Positions 37,311-48,448 of a stretch of DNA of 64,000 nt are shown piece by piece. How positions within the stretch are numbered: position 1 is the first letter of the stretch; each line of letters begins with the position of its first letter. This stretch comes from Smallanthus sonchifolius (taxonomy: Eukaryota; Streptophyta; Magnoliopsida; Asterales; Asteraceae), in NCBI GenBank assembly GCA_023525975.1, contig CM042032.1, positions 76,964,260-77,028,259 of the forward strand, read 5' to 3'. The position numbers and the translations under genes are program-made. The notes under the pieces are model-generated. The model searched no databases. It had not been told where the DNA came from and saw nothing but the letters and a program-made list of their open reading frames with translations.

Positions 37311-37618
37311 GTTTAAATCTGATCATTTTCCTATCAAAACTCATTGTTAAACCTGATCACTTTAACCTGATCAGAACTCTTTTGTTTAAACCTGATCACT
37401 TTAACCTGATCAGAACTCTTTTGTTTAAAACCTTATCACTTTAACCTGATCAGAACCCTTTTGTTAAACCTGATCACTTTACCCTGATCAAAACTCTTTT
37501 GTTTAAACTTGATCATTTTGTCCTGATCAAAACCCTTTTGTTAAACCTGATCACTTTACCCTGATCAGAACTCTTTTGTTTAAACTTGATCATTTTGACC
37601 TAATCAAAACCCTTTTGC
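37311..37618. repeat. Tandem array with TGATCA pairs (3' LTR)
   Basis: About eight units of 38-42 bp: GTTTAAACCTGATCACTTTA followed by ACCTGATCAGAACTCTTTT. Each unit has two TGATCA palindromes. The same array is at 45564-45870 in the other LTR. Confidence 0.9.
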
Positions 37619-38262
37619 ATGTATTACCAATGAATACTAATCCGATCTATTGACCCCATTTGTAAGCTTGCAAGGAATACAAAATAGTATGTAATGTACG
37701 AGACCGTAACCAAATCCCAACTTTTATGTGCCTCCCCTCGCCTTTCTGCGAGTAAGATTATATGCGATCATTCGGTCATTTGGACCCCTGGTTAGCGCGA
37801 CTAACCATGACCGGGAGCGTCACCCCCAATAGTACTATTCATAAAATCCCGGGCTAAGTCCATAGCTAATGGTTACTAATTTATTCCGAGGACTTTAAGC
37901 GCTTTATTGTTCCCTCAATACATACATACGGTCAGATCATTAGTTTCATTCATTTACATACGAAAATTCTTTACAAGTATGTTTCCACCCCAAATCATTT
38001 CAAAAACTTAGAAAAAAGGGGTTTTAGTGAAACTCACCTCGACAGTATGAATGCTAGCAAATATTTGAATAACAGCAGATTCGCCTTTCCGTATCCTAAT
38101 TACAAAAGGATAACATACACGTTAAGACTACCCGTCTTAAACGCAAGTTGTTCACCCGACTTAGCAGATTTGATTGCTTTTGTTTTAAATATCTTTTTAG
38201 TTTTTCCAATATTTGTTTCGTTATAAAATAGTTCTAAGTTACTGCCCCATGGGCTGATGAAC

Positions 38263-38563
38263 AGGTATCGAAACTTTCTTAGTTTCGATTGAACAGAACA
38301 GAGGTCGAAACTTCCTAGTTTCGATTGAGTAAACTGGGTATCGAAACTACCTAGTTTCGATTGGCAAGAATAGTATCGAAACTACCTAGTTTCGATTGGG
38401 CAATAGGAATCGAAACTACTTAGTTTCGATTGTAAACAGGTATCGAAACTCCTAGTTTCGATTGAGTAAATAGGTATCGAAACTCCTAGTTTCGATTGAA
38501 CAACAGGTATCAAAACTCCTAGTTTCGATTGAACAACAGGTATCGAAACTCCTAGTTTCGATT
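38263..38563. repeat. Nine-copy array of TCGAAACT..AGTTTCGA hairpins (3' LTR)
   Basis: Nine units of about 33 bp, each containing ATCGAAACTCCTAGTTTCGA or a close variant, a near-perfect hairpin with 8-9 bp arms, separated by 'ttgaacaacaggt'-like spacers. The array is 301 bp long, exactly as at 46515-46815. Confidence 0.92.
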
Positions 38564-39213
38564 ACTGAACTTTTGACAGAATCAGTCCTGCATATTTTTA
38601 TGTTTTAAATCTTGAATTTAACACACTTTTCTTGTTATCTTACTTGCGTTCGAACGATTTGATTGTTTAGCTACGGTTTTAAAGAAAATAATATGGAAAT
38701 TATTGAGTTTTTACCTCTAAGCAGAGATGGTGATTTTGAGAGAAACAGAGAAACGGTCTTGAATCTTTTGCTAAACTCTCTTCAGGAACACTTGAGATTC
38801 TTCTTAAAACACCGAATTATGGTGGATTTTGCCTAGAAACTCGACTTCGACTTGAAGAGGAATGGGAAAATTGCCGTAAGAAAATGAGAGTATGAAAGGG
38901 ATTGTGAGATTTCGACTGAGAAGGTATGGTTTTTTTCTGAATTCTCGCAGGCATGTATGGGTTTTTTTTCTAAACGTGAGTGAAGTAACAAGTGGGAGAA
39001 TGGCTCCTCTGACTTTCGGCCGAGAAAGTCAAGGAAGTGGTTTGGGTTAATAATAATTAGATTTAAGTGTTAATTTATTAATGGTATTAATATCAATTAG
39101 AGTTTTAAAGGGTAATTTAATTCGGTTTAGATTTTTCACGGTATTATTAATTTAACCAGTTTATAGCTTGTTGATGAAAAATATTGAAATCTTGGTTCAA
39201 CGTAAATTTTGTG

Positions 39214-39215
<2 letters not shown>

Positions 39216-39245
<30 letters not shown>
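39216..39245. repeat. (TA)n tract, short allele
   Basis: About 30 bp of alternating T and A. The equivalent position in the other LTR has about 80 bp (47465-47544). Confidence 0.95.
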
Positions 39246-39247
<2 letters not shown>

Positions 39248-39456
39248 CTGGTTATTTAATTTAACAATTAACGTTCGTATTTAGTCGGGTTATACTGTTT
39301 ATTTTTTCTAGTAATTCTTTAAGATTTACTAGACTTGGAATAACTCCTTTGCTAGACTTCTTAACTTTACTTAGTCAAATTAAAATATCAGGAAATAATA
39401 AATATGAACGTGCGTTTATGTAATGTTGATATTGACCTGAAATGATGGGTGTCACA

Positions 39457-39495
39457 TTCTCCCCATGTTACAGAGAATTTCGTCCCGAAATTCAG
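39457..39495 (-). other. Polypurine tract region of the Tekay-like element
   Basis: On the minus strand, TAACATGGGGAGAA directly precedes the LTR start TGTGACACCC, after GGGACGAAATTCTCTG. This is the standard second-strand primer position. Confidence 0.8.
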
Positions 39496-39566
39496 TTCTT
39501 GTCATTCTGACTTGGAGTGTTTGTAAACAAGGACGGGTACTTGGATTTCATTTTATCTTCCCGCTC

Positions 39567-42452
39567 CTACGTATACTCGGGGCCACGCTTTGAATTCCAA
39601 CGTACCTTGACCAGCTTAACACGGCTGCGCCTTGTTCTCTTAACCTTCCAATCTTTGACTTCCATAGGTTCCTCAATGAAGTGCAACTTGTCGTCTATGT
39701 GAATCTCATCAGGCGGTATAATTAATGTGTCGTCTAATAAGCACTTCTTGAGATTTGACACATGAAACGTATCATGTATATTGCTTAGTTCTTTTGGCAA
39801 CTTGAGCTTGTAAGCTACAGGCCCAACCCTAGCCAATATTTCAAACGGTCCAACGTACCTAGGGTTAAGCTTGCCATGGTTGCCAAATCTTGCAACTCCT
39901 TTCCAAGGTGAGACCTTTAACATGACTTTGTCTCCCACTTGGAATTCTAACGGTCTTCGTCTGTTATCCGCGTAACTCTTTTGTCTGTCACGGGCGGCCT
40001 TCAGACGATCCTTGATTTTGAAAATCTTGTCCGTGGTCTCTTGAATAACTTCAGGACCGGTTAAATGCTTGTCACCAACTTCTGCCCAACATAGCGGTGA
40101 ACGAAATTTCCGACCATACAAAGCCTCAAACGGAGCAGCTTTGATGCTGGTGTAGTAACTATTATTGTATGAAAACTCAGCTAGTGGTAAATGAGTATCC
40201 CAATTTCCACCGAAGTCAATTGCACACGCACGGAGCATATCCTCTAAGGTTTGAATGGTCCTTTCACTTTGACCATCTGTTTGTGGGTGATATGCCGTGC
40301 TCATGTCAAGACGTGTGCCCATGGCTTCTTGTAATGATTTCCAGATTCTAGACACGAATCTGCTGTCTCTATCAGAGATAATAGAAATTGGCACTCCATG
40401 CCTAGCCACAATTTCCTTGATATAGAGCCTTGCAAGTTTCTCGGTTTTATCCGTCTCTTTGATGGGTAGAAAATGAGCTGATTTCGTCAAACGATCAACA
40501 ATTACCCATATAGTGTCATACCCGCTCGACGTCTTGGGTAACTTTGTAATGAAATCCATGGAAATCTGTTCCCATTTCCATTGAGGTATCTCGGGTTGTT
40601 GTAACAATCCCGACGGTTTCTGATGTTCTGTCTTTACTTTTGAACATGTCAGGCATTTACCTACATAAATAGCAATTTCTCCTTTCATGTTCGGCCACCA
40701 ATAGTGTTCTTTCAGATCCTTATACATCTTATCCGAACCTGGGTGAATGGAGTACCTGGACTTGTGGGCTTTGTCCATAACCAACTCCCGTAAGTTACCA
40801 ATACATGGTACCCAAATTCTATTCATGAAGTATAAAGTGTCATCTGACTTTGGTTCCAACTGTCTGATCATTCCTCGTAAAGCTTCATTCTGAATGTTTT
40901 CTTCTTTGATTGCCTCTTGTTGTGCCATCCGGATTTGAGTCGTGAGACTTGTATGAATTGTCAATTCTAGGGCATGAACACGGAGTGTTTTAACTCGTTC
41001 TTTACGACTCAAGGCATCTGCTACGACGTTTGCCTTGCCAGGGTGATACTTGATATCACAGTCGTAATCATTCAGTAGTTCTACCCAACGACGTTGCCTC
41101 ATGTTTAGTTCTTTCTGATTAAAGATATGCTGGAGACTCTTGTGGTCTGTAAAGATAGTACATTTTGTACCGTATAAGTAATGTCTCCAAATCTTGAGTG
41201 CAAACACGACAGCACCCAATTCCAGATCGTGAGTCGTATAATTTTTCTCATGTACTTTTAGCTGTCTGGATGCATACGCTATGACTTTTTCTCTCTGCAT
41301 CAATACACATCCCATACCTTGGTGTGATGCGTCGCAGTACACGATGAAATTGTCAGTTCCTTCGGGAAGGGATTGGATTGGTGCACTGCAAAGTTTTTGC
41401 TTCAGCAATTGAAAAGCTGATTCTTGTTTATCAGTCCAATCAAACTTTTTGTCCTTCTGAGTTAACGTGGTCAAAGGCAAGGCTATCTTTGAAAAATTCT
41501 CGATAAATCGCCTATAATATCCTGCCAAACCCAGAAATTGACGCACCTCAGTCGGAGTTCTTGGTGCTTCCCAGTTTTTGATAGCTTCAATCTTGGATGG
41601 ATCCACATGGATACCCTTCTTATTGATGACATGTCCGAGAAAATGAACCTCTTGGATCCAAAACTCACACTTAGAGAATTTGGCTAGCTTCTCATTCCTG
41701 AGTAGTTCCAAGATTGATTTCAAATGATGTTCATGTTCCTCCTTGGTTCGTGAATATATCAATATGTCATCGATAAACACAATCACGAATTTATCCAAGT
41801 ACGGCTTGCACACGCGGTTCATGAGATCCATGAAAACAGCCAGTGCATTAGTCAAGCCAAATGGCATAACTAGGAACTCGTAGTGACCGTAACGAGTCCT
41901 AAAAGCCGTTTTTGGTATATCTTCTTCCTGAATTTTCAGTTGATGATACCCTGATCGTAGATCAATTTTAGAATAGAAACTGGAACCTTGAAGTTGATCA
42001 AACAAATCGTCTATTCGAGGAAGAGGATACCGGTTTTTGATTGTCAGCTTGTTCAATTCCCGGTAATCAATGCACATTCTAAAGGTTCCATCCTTTTTCT
42101 TTACAAATAGGACCGGAGCTCCCCATGGTGAGAAACTCGGTCTTATGAAACCTTTGTCAAGTAATTCTTGTAATTGGCTCGACAGTTCCTGCATTTCGGA
42201 AAGGGCTAGACGATACGGCGATCGTGCAACTGGTGCGGCTCCTGGCACTAGGTCGATCCGAAACTCGACTTGTCTTGATGGTGGTATTCCTGGTAAGTCC
42301 TCGGGAAATACCTCCGAGTAATCTCTGACGATTGGTATGTCCTCAAGTCGACGTTCTTCGGGTTTCTTCTCGACGATGTGAGCCAGGAATGCACAATAAC
42401 CCTTGCGTAGATACTTATGACCTTTCATGCAGTTTATCGTCTTCAACATCAT
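39567..42452 (-). pseudogene. Tekay-like pol: RT, RNase H, integrase, truncated chromodomain
   Basis: An open frame of 961 codons. Reverse transcriptase covers roughly residues 75-300 ([33 protein letters not shown], catalytic [11 protein letters not shown]). RNase H covers about 340-470 ([35 protein letters not shown]). Integrase covers about 570-860: a zinc-binding HX..HX..CLTC part, then the catalytic Asp-Asp-Glu in [27 protein letters not shown] and [14 protein letters not shown]. The C-terminal part has [14 protein letters not shown] and [11 protein letters not shown]. The chromodomain (about 905-961) stops at GPEYT because the next codon, Trp TGG in relatives, is TAG; downstream codons still read ERED. 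Upstream, the link to protease is broken by a stop near 42550 (after GMDWL), a one-base deletion near 42680 and a stop at 42701. The frame is long because decay is recent, not because the copy is functional. Confidence 0.88.
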
Positions 42453-42700
42453 TCTACACCTCTCGCCTTGAATTGAAAGAATTTCTCCGCTTGGTAGTGG
42501 GATACGTACAATCTTCTCGAGGCATACGATCTCGGCAAGATTCTTTTATAACCAATCCATGCCAATAACAATATCAAAACTCCCTAGCTCGACGGGTAGA
42601 AGGTCTATACTGAATGTATGGTTTTCTAAACATAAGGTACAACCCCTAATGACCTCTTCGGTTTCTATTAATTTCCCATTGCTAATTCAATTGTATAACT

Positions 42701-43831
42701 TTAATCTAGTTTACTGGCCTTAATACCGAGTAAGGATTTAAAATCATTCGACACAAAGCTCATGTCCGCACCCGAATCAAAAAGTACAGAGGCATAGTGA
42801 TTATTTATCGGGAACGTACCAGTGACGATGTTCGGGTCCTGGCGTGCGTCCCTTGCACCCATCACAAATGCCCTTCCTGGTGCCTGAGCGTTGTTCTGAT
42901 TCTTCCACTTGGGACAATCCTTCTTGAAGTGTTTCAGGTCACCACATATGAAACATCCTGGTTTAATTCTCCCCATTCGGTTGTTAGTTCGACAAGCTTG
43001 AGTGGTGTGACCAAACTTGTCACATTTTCCACACTTGATGCATACACCGGCATGATGATTTCCACACCTCTTACATCTCGGTAGGCCCCTATCATACTCC
43101 TTTCTTTCCACTTTATTGACTGCAAAAGCTTTCATAGTTCCTTGTTTCTTAAACCCTTGCTTCTCAGACTTGTTACTTGAATTTCCCATCCACTTTCTTT
43201 TCTCCCCAGATCTACCTTCCTCGTACTCCTTCCTCACAAACAATTCATTACGTACTGCATAATCCATTAGTTTGAATGCTAAAGTTATAGCACTCTTGGC
43301 ATCGATTGGATTAGATGATGTTACCATGCTACGAATTTGAGGCGCAAGGCCCCACAGATACCTCTCAACACGCTTATGTTCTGGTGTGACCATATGCGGT
43401 ACTAGAATCGCCAGTTCATTGAAACGGTCGGTGTATCCCGCTACATCATCTCCTATCATCTGTAGGTTCCACATCTCAGTTTCAATCTTTTGCAATTCAT
43501 TTCGAGGATAGTATTCCTCAATCATCATGTTCTTCAAGTCTTCCCAAGATAATTGGTACGCTGTCTCTCTCCTCAAAGTCTTCATTTGAGTATTCCACCA
43601 AGTTAAAGCTTTATCAGTGAGCGTACATGTAGAATACTTCACCAAGCAGTCAGCGGTGCATTCACTAATATCAATCACCGACTCCATCTTTTCTATCCAT
43701 CTCATCAGACCAACTGCACCCTCGGTGCCATTGAAACTGCAGGGTTTGCAGGATAGGAAAGCCTTGTAGGTGCACTTCCTATTTGGAGCATCTGTAGAAT
43801 CACAAGTCATAACATCATTAATTCGGATCAT
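42701..43831 (-). pseudogene. Tekay-like gag (capsid, zinc knuckles) and protease start
   Basis: 376 codons. The N-terminal two thirds carry the plant retrotransposon gag domain (CKPCSFNGTEGAVGLMRWIE, TLTDKALTWWNTQ, LSWEDLKNMMIEEYYPRNEL, MTDRFNELA-like GYTDRFNELAILVP). Two CCHC zinc knuckles follow near residues 265-310 (CGKCDKFGHTTQAC and CFICGDLKHFKKDC), then the protease active site near residue 355 (VLFDSGADMSFV). Gag binds and packages the RNA; the aspartic protease would process the polyprotein. The frame ends in TAA within protease. Its true N-terminus lies in the upstream block 43848-44066 in another frame, so the ATG at 43831 is only the first Met after a frameshift. Confidence 0.85.
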
Positions 43832-43847
43832 GACTATGTGTTATGGC

Positions 43848-44066
43848 TTATTTATTTTTATTACCTCCGGAACCTCCTGCTGTACTGCTACCTCCTGCAC
43901 CTCCTCCGCCGGTACCGCTGTCGTTTCCTCCGCCACTATTTCGGTTTGCTTCATACTGCTCCATGGTGGTAGCTACTCGTTGTGCTATGAGTTGTTCTAT
44001 GTTTGGGAAAATTGTCTCGTTGTTGCCACTAGTAGTGTTACGGGGCGTCCTTCGCTTAGGTGCCAT
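43848..44066 (-). pseudogene. N-terminal part of the same gag, shifted frame
   Basis: 72 codons starting MAPKRRTPRN, with IEQLIAQRVATTMEQYEANR and a Gly/Ser-rich linker, then a stop. Position, basic start and the alpha-helical stretch before a Gly-rich linker fit the N-terminus of Tekay-type gag. A frame change and stop separate it from the capsid part. Confidence 0.7.
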
Positions 44067-44324
44067 GACGTTCTTTCTAACATATCAATTAAAAAGAAAC
44101 AACATTATATAATAATAATGATAGATCATGGCATAAGGATACAACAGCATCAAACGTGAACAACCATCATTACAACATAAACCATCACATACATAGTTAA
44201 AACATATATAGTACATTGTTCCCAAAAGACATGGATACAAAAAGGGATGGGTTCTCATGACCACATCAGTACCAAAGTTTTAAACTACATAATGTGCTAT
44301 GGGCACAACCCGCCCATAATAGGT

Positions 44325-45117
44325 TTAAAAGAAGATGTGGGAGTACAACCCAATCATCATGGCAAGTCCCGCCATGACAAAGCTAGCCCTAGCCACAAAC
44401 TCTGCAGCTAAAGTCCTTTCTTCCAGCACCTCCACCATGTCTTGGACCGTGAGAGTGAACTGCCAGTCCATATCAGCTCTCAACTCGAGGTAGTCAGTGG
44501 CACCCTGTATGTCGCGGGTGCTATCCTCCAGAGTCTGTACTCGAGATCCGAGCCCTTGACGTAAGCGCATGGTTGCATCCCCATGTGCCCGGATATCATT
44601 TAGGAGATCATCAAGACATTCTTCGTGCGTATGAACACGTGCTACTAATGTAGGCACTGTGAGCTCCATGGCTTCGTAGTGTGGGGTAGGGGTGTTGGAG
44701 AGTTGGAAGACTCTCCGAGCTCAAAGGTAGATGGGATGCTCTCCATCATGCCAGAGTACGAGGCATCCAACGGATAGTTCCCACAGTAGGATGGTAGCAG
44801 GGTCGTTGCTTAGGTGGTTCTTCACCGGTCTCCAAGTCTTTCGGGTCACGGGCTGCTAGAGTCCTTTTGCGTGGAAGTCGAACCTTCTTCCTAGCACTTT
44901 GCACCTTAACTGGTCCTCCGTTTTTCTTTCGGTAGACGATAGGCGGTTCTCCCAGGGTGACATTGGGTGGTGTGGAGCTGCGAACTTGTACTCGATTTTT
45001 GGGGCGTGTGGCGGAAAGTTCCTCGTTGGATTCAGAGTCAGAGACGGGGTCAGAGTGTGAATGTGACGACATGCTTGTGACTACAATATCCACATGACAT
45101 GATGACTGGTTATGCAA
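44325..45117 (-). pseudogene. Pre-gag frame: basic/acidic N-terminus, coiled coil, C-terminal hydrophobic tail (broken)
   Basis: Two open blocks lie between primer binding site and gag. Block 1 (45117-44746, 123 codons) has a second Met at MSSHSHSDPVSDSESNEELS, i.e. an acidic Ser-rich start, followed by a Lys/Arg-rich stretch (KVQSARKKVRLPRKRT). Block 2 (44669-44325, 114 codons, another frame) has heptad-like spacing (VARVHTHEECLDDLLNDI, LRQGLGSRVQTLEDS, VQDMVEVLEERTLAAEF) and ends in a hydrophobic tail ASFVMAGLAMMIGLYSHIFF followed by the stop. The spacer between blocks reads open in a third frame, so one ancestral gene broken by frameshifts is likely. I know no family for it. The frame at 25241 in the LARD-like element has the same order of parts. 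Confidence 0.5.
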
Positions 45118-45201
45118 CGCTTATGCAATGAAAACATTTTAGTGAGTCATTCAAATTATAGACTAGGTTCCATTTTAGACAGCTAGTTCGCTATAATCAA
45201 T

Positions 45202-45215
45202 GGCTCTGATACCAA
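45202..45215 (-). other. Primer binding site (tRNA-iMet type)
   Basis: The minus strand reads TTGGTATCAGAGCC, four bases after the 5' LTR end (GTGTGACA/GAAC). Confidence 0.9.
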
Positions 45216-45563
45216 GTTCTGTCACACCCCGCCAGGGCGGAAACGCGAGGCGTAACATTCACTGGTTTCCAAAGCATATGATTATCGCAAACACATACAT
45301 GTAATTGGATACATAATCGAGTTTAAAATATTTACATCACAAAATATCAACTTGAGTTTACAAAAGTTTAATATTTCGCAAATATGACTCAAGACCATGA
45401 GTTATACAAGAGAAATCCTCCCAAAAGCCGTATCCACGTGCATGCATGTATCCTACATTGCTAACCTGATGACCACGTTCAATTTCCTGAAAACATACTT
45501 AAAAATGTCAACACGAGGTTGGTGAGTTCACAAGTTATTATAAAGGGTTATCATAAACCCAAT

Positions 45564-45870
45564 GTTTAAATCTGATCATTTTCCTATCAAAACTCATTGT
45601 TAAACCTGATCACTTTAACCTGATCAGAACTCTTTTGTTTAAACCTGATCACTTTAACCTGATCAGAACTCTTTTGTTTAAAACCTTATCACTTTAACCT
45701 GATCAGAACCCTTTTGTTAAACTTGATCATTTTACCCTGATCAAAACTCTTTTGTTTAAACTTGATCATTTTGTCCTGATCAAAACCCTTTTCTTAAACC
45801 TGATCACTTTACCCTGATCAGAACTCTTTTGTTTAAACTTGATCATTTTGACCTGATCAAAACCCTTTTG
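45564..45870. repeat. Tandem array with TGATCA pairs (5' LTR)
   Basis: Same unit and copy number as at 37311-37618, with a few substitutions that create or destroy individual TGATCA sites. Confidence 0.9.
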
Positions 45871-46514
45871 CATGTATTACCAATGAATACTAATCCGGTC
45901 TATTGACCCCATTTGTAAGCTTGCAAGGAATACAAAATAGTATGTAATGTACGAGACCGTAACCAAACCCCAACTTTCTGTGCCTCCCCTCGCCTTTCTG
46001 CGAGTAAGATTATATGCGGTCATTCGGTCATTTGGACCCCTGGTTAGCGCGACTAACCATGACCGGGAGCGTCACCCCCAATAGTACTATTCATAAAATC
46101 CCGGGCTAAGTCCATAGCTAATGGTTACTAATTTATTCCGAGGACTTTAAGCGCTTTATTGTTCCCTCAATACATACATACGGTCAGATCATTAGTTTCA
46201 TTCATTTACATACGAAAATTCTTTACAAGTATGTTTCCACCCCAAATCATTTCAAAAACTTAGAAAAAAGGGGTTTTAGTGAAACTCACCTCGACAGTAT
46301 GAATGCTAGCAAATATTTGAATAACAGCAGATTCTCCTTTCCGTATCCTAATTACAAAAGGATAACATACACGTTAAGACTACCCGTCTTAAACGCAAGT
46401 TGTTCACCCGACTTAGCAGATCTGATTGCTTTTGTTTTAAATATCTTTTTAGTTTTTCCAATATTTGTTTCGTTATAAAATAGTTCTAAGTTACTGCCCC
46501 ATGGGCTGATGAAC

Positions 46515-46815
46515 AGGTATCGAAACTTTCTTAGTTTCGATTGAACAGAACAGAGGTCGAAACTTCCTAGTTTCGATTGAGTAAACTGGGTATCGAAACT
46601 ACCTAGTTTCGATTGGCAAGAATAGTATCGAAACTACCTAGTTTCGATTGGGCAATAGGAATCGAAACTACTTAGTTTCGATTGTAAACAGGTATCGAAA
46701 CTCCTAGTTTCGATTGAGTAAATAGGTATCGAAACTCCTAGTTTCGATTGAACAACAGGTATCGAAACTCCTAGTTTCGATTGAACAACAGGTATCGAAA
46801 CTCCTAGTTTCGATT
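46515..46815. repeat. Nine-copy array of TCGAAACT..AGTTTCGA hairpins (5' LTR)
   Basis: Same length (301 bp) and copy number as at 38263-38563. One unit that reads ATCAAAACT there reads ATCGAAACT here. Confidence 0.92.
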
Positions 46816-47462
46816 ACTGAACTTTTGACAGAATCAGTCCTGCATATTTTTATGTTTTAAATCTTGAATTTGACACACTTTTCTTGTTATCTTACTTGCG
46901 TTCGAACGATTTGATTGTTTAGCTACGGTTTTAAAGAAAATAATATGGAAATTATTGAGTTTTTACCTCTAAGCAGAGATGGTGATTTTGAGAGAAACAG
47001 AGAAACGGTCTTGAATCTTTTGCTAAACTCTCTTCAGGAACACTTGAGATTCTTCTTAAAACACCGAATTATGGTGGATTTTGCCTAGAAACTCGACTTC
47101 GACTTGAAGAGGAATGGGAAAATTGCCGTAAGAAAATGAGAGTAGGAAAGGGATTGTGAGATTTCGACTGAGGAGGTATGGTTTTTATCTGAATTCTCGC
47201 AGGCATGTATGGGTTTTTTTTTTTAAACGTGAAGTAACAAGTGGGAGAATGGCTCCTCTGACTTTCGGCCGAGAAAGTCAAAGAAGTGGTTTGGGTTAAT
47301 AATAATTAGATTTAAGTGTTAATTTATTAATGGTATTAATATCAATTAGAGTTTTAAAGGGTAATTTAATTCGGTTTAGATTTTTCACGGTATTATTAAT
47401 TTAACCAGTTTATAGCTCGTTGATGAAAAATATTGAAATCTTGGTTCAACGTAAATTTTGTG

Positions 47463-47464
<2 letters not shown>

Positions 47465-47544
<80 letters not shown>
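47465..47544. repeat. (TA)n tract, long allele
   Basis: About 80 bp of alternating A and T, against about 30 bp at the same place in the partner LTR. Confidence 0.95.
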
Positions 47545-47546
<2 letters not shown>

Positions 47547-47754
47547 CTGGTTATTTAATTTAACCATTAACGTTCGTATTTAGTCAGGTTATACTGCTTA
47601 CTTTTCTAGTAATTCTTTAAGATTTACTAGACTTGTAATAACTCCTTTGCTAGACTTCTTGACTTTACTTAGTCAAAATAAAATATCAGGAAATAATAAA
47701 TATGAACGTGCGTTTATGTAATGTTGATATTGACCTGAAATGCTGGGTGTCACA

Positions 47755-48448
47755 AAATGAGGTATCCACACCCTCCCAAGACCTTATGATCTTTACCCTT
47801 AATCAAGGCTTGGTTTATCAAGCTCCACACAAGCTTTTAACCATTATAAACCACAGTCCACCCATTTGACCCATTAAGGTTTTCACCCTAAATTCCCAAC
47901 TCCATCCAAATCAAATTTCACCAAATCAAATTTCAAGACTCTTAAATTGGATGATTAAAGGATGTTGGTATCTACTCATTAGCTTTAAAAAGTTAGACAA
48001 CTAGTTATTTCAAGTTATCTATCATCAATTCCACCTAATGCAGCCCCAATTTCGTGTTTCTCCAAAAACCTCAAGAGCACCAACAATGGTGGATGCAGGA
48101 TATGATAGAATACTTGATGATTTGGAGGAGTTGTGCAAATCAACACCCTCAAATCCTAGCACGCGTGTGCAGATTTTTGCTCTTGAAAGACTCCTCCTTC
48201 CTCCTTTTTCTCTCTGATTTGCGACACACACGTACACACAAGGTGTGTGTTGCCATTTTTAATCCACCCACAATTCAGATTTGGTTAATTACAGTTCTAG
48301 TCCCTCAACTTTGCAATTAAACCCTTTCATCCAAAACTAGGTTGTTTTAATGAAATAAATACACCCACCAACTTTCATTTTATTTATAAACACACCCTAT
48401 AATATAATAAACATATCATAGCATAAACCCGAAAATCGGTTCGTTACA
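47755..48448 (-). repeat. Second LTR copy of the decayed element, part b
   Basis: The sequence resumes at AAATG and matches 33312-33961 ('gaggtatccacaccctcccaag', 'ccactttcattttatt', end GGTTCGTTACA). Near 47930-48040 it has sequence not seen in the first LTR ('gactcttaaattggatgatt'). Confidence 0.8.

Larger units (their letters stand above)
36967..39456 (-). repeat. 3' LTR of the Tekay-like element
   Basis: 2490 bp, plus-strand ends TGTCACACCC and GGTGTCACA. It carries the same two hairpin arrays as the 5' LTR and a TA tract of about 30 bp (39216-39245). It is shorter than the other LTR (2535 bp) mainly because of that tract. Confidence 0.92.
36967..47754 (-). mobile_element. Complete Tekay-like Ty3/gypsy chromovirus, nested insertion
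   Basis: Target duplications AAATG (36962-36966 and 47755-47759) flank a 10.8-kb element on the minus strand. In its own direction the order is 5' LTR (47754-45220), primer binding site, a pre-gag frame, gag with zinc knuckles, protease, reverse transcriptase, RNase H, integrase with chromodomain, polypurine tract and 3' LTR (39456-36967). The integrase C-terminal chromodomain and gene order fit the Tekay/Del group of plant chromoviruses. The LTRs differ by about 1 % by eye, apart from a TA-tract length change, so insertion is recent. Yet the coding region carries several stops and frameshifts, so this copy cannot move by its own proteins. Confidence 0.9.
45220..47754 (-). repeat. 5' LTR of the Tekay-like element
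   Basis: 2535 bp. In the first 590 bp I counted about seven differences from the other LTR. It holds the TGATCA array (45564-45870), the hairpin array (46515-46815) and a long TA tract. Confidence 0.92.

Noticed and set aside
38263..38563. CRISPR-like array (nine repeats with spacers)
   Set aside because: Units are palindromic and spacers are nearly identical and very short. The array is duplicated in both LTRs of a plant retroelement.
47385..47567. 60-codon frame rich in Ile-Tyr repeats
   Set aside because: It is a translation of the TA tract in the 5' LTR.
36863..48448. Reading 36863-48448 as the intact 5' LTR of the decayed element
   Set aside because: It lacks the first 1340 bp of the LTR and is followed by polypurine-side interior instead of genomic flank.
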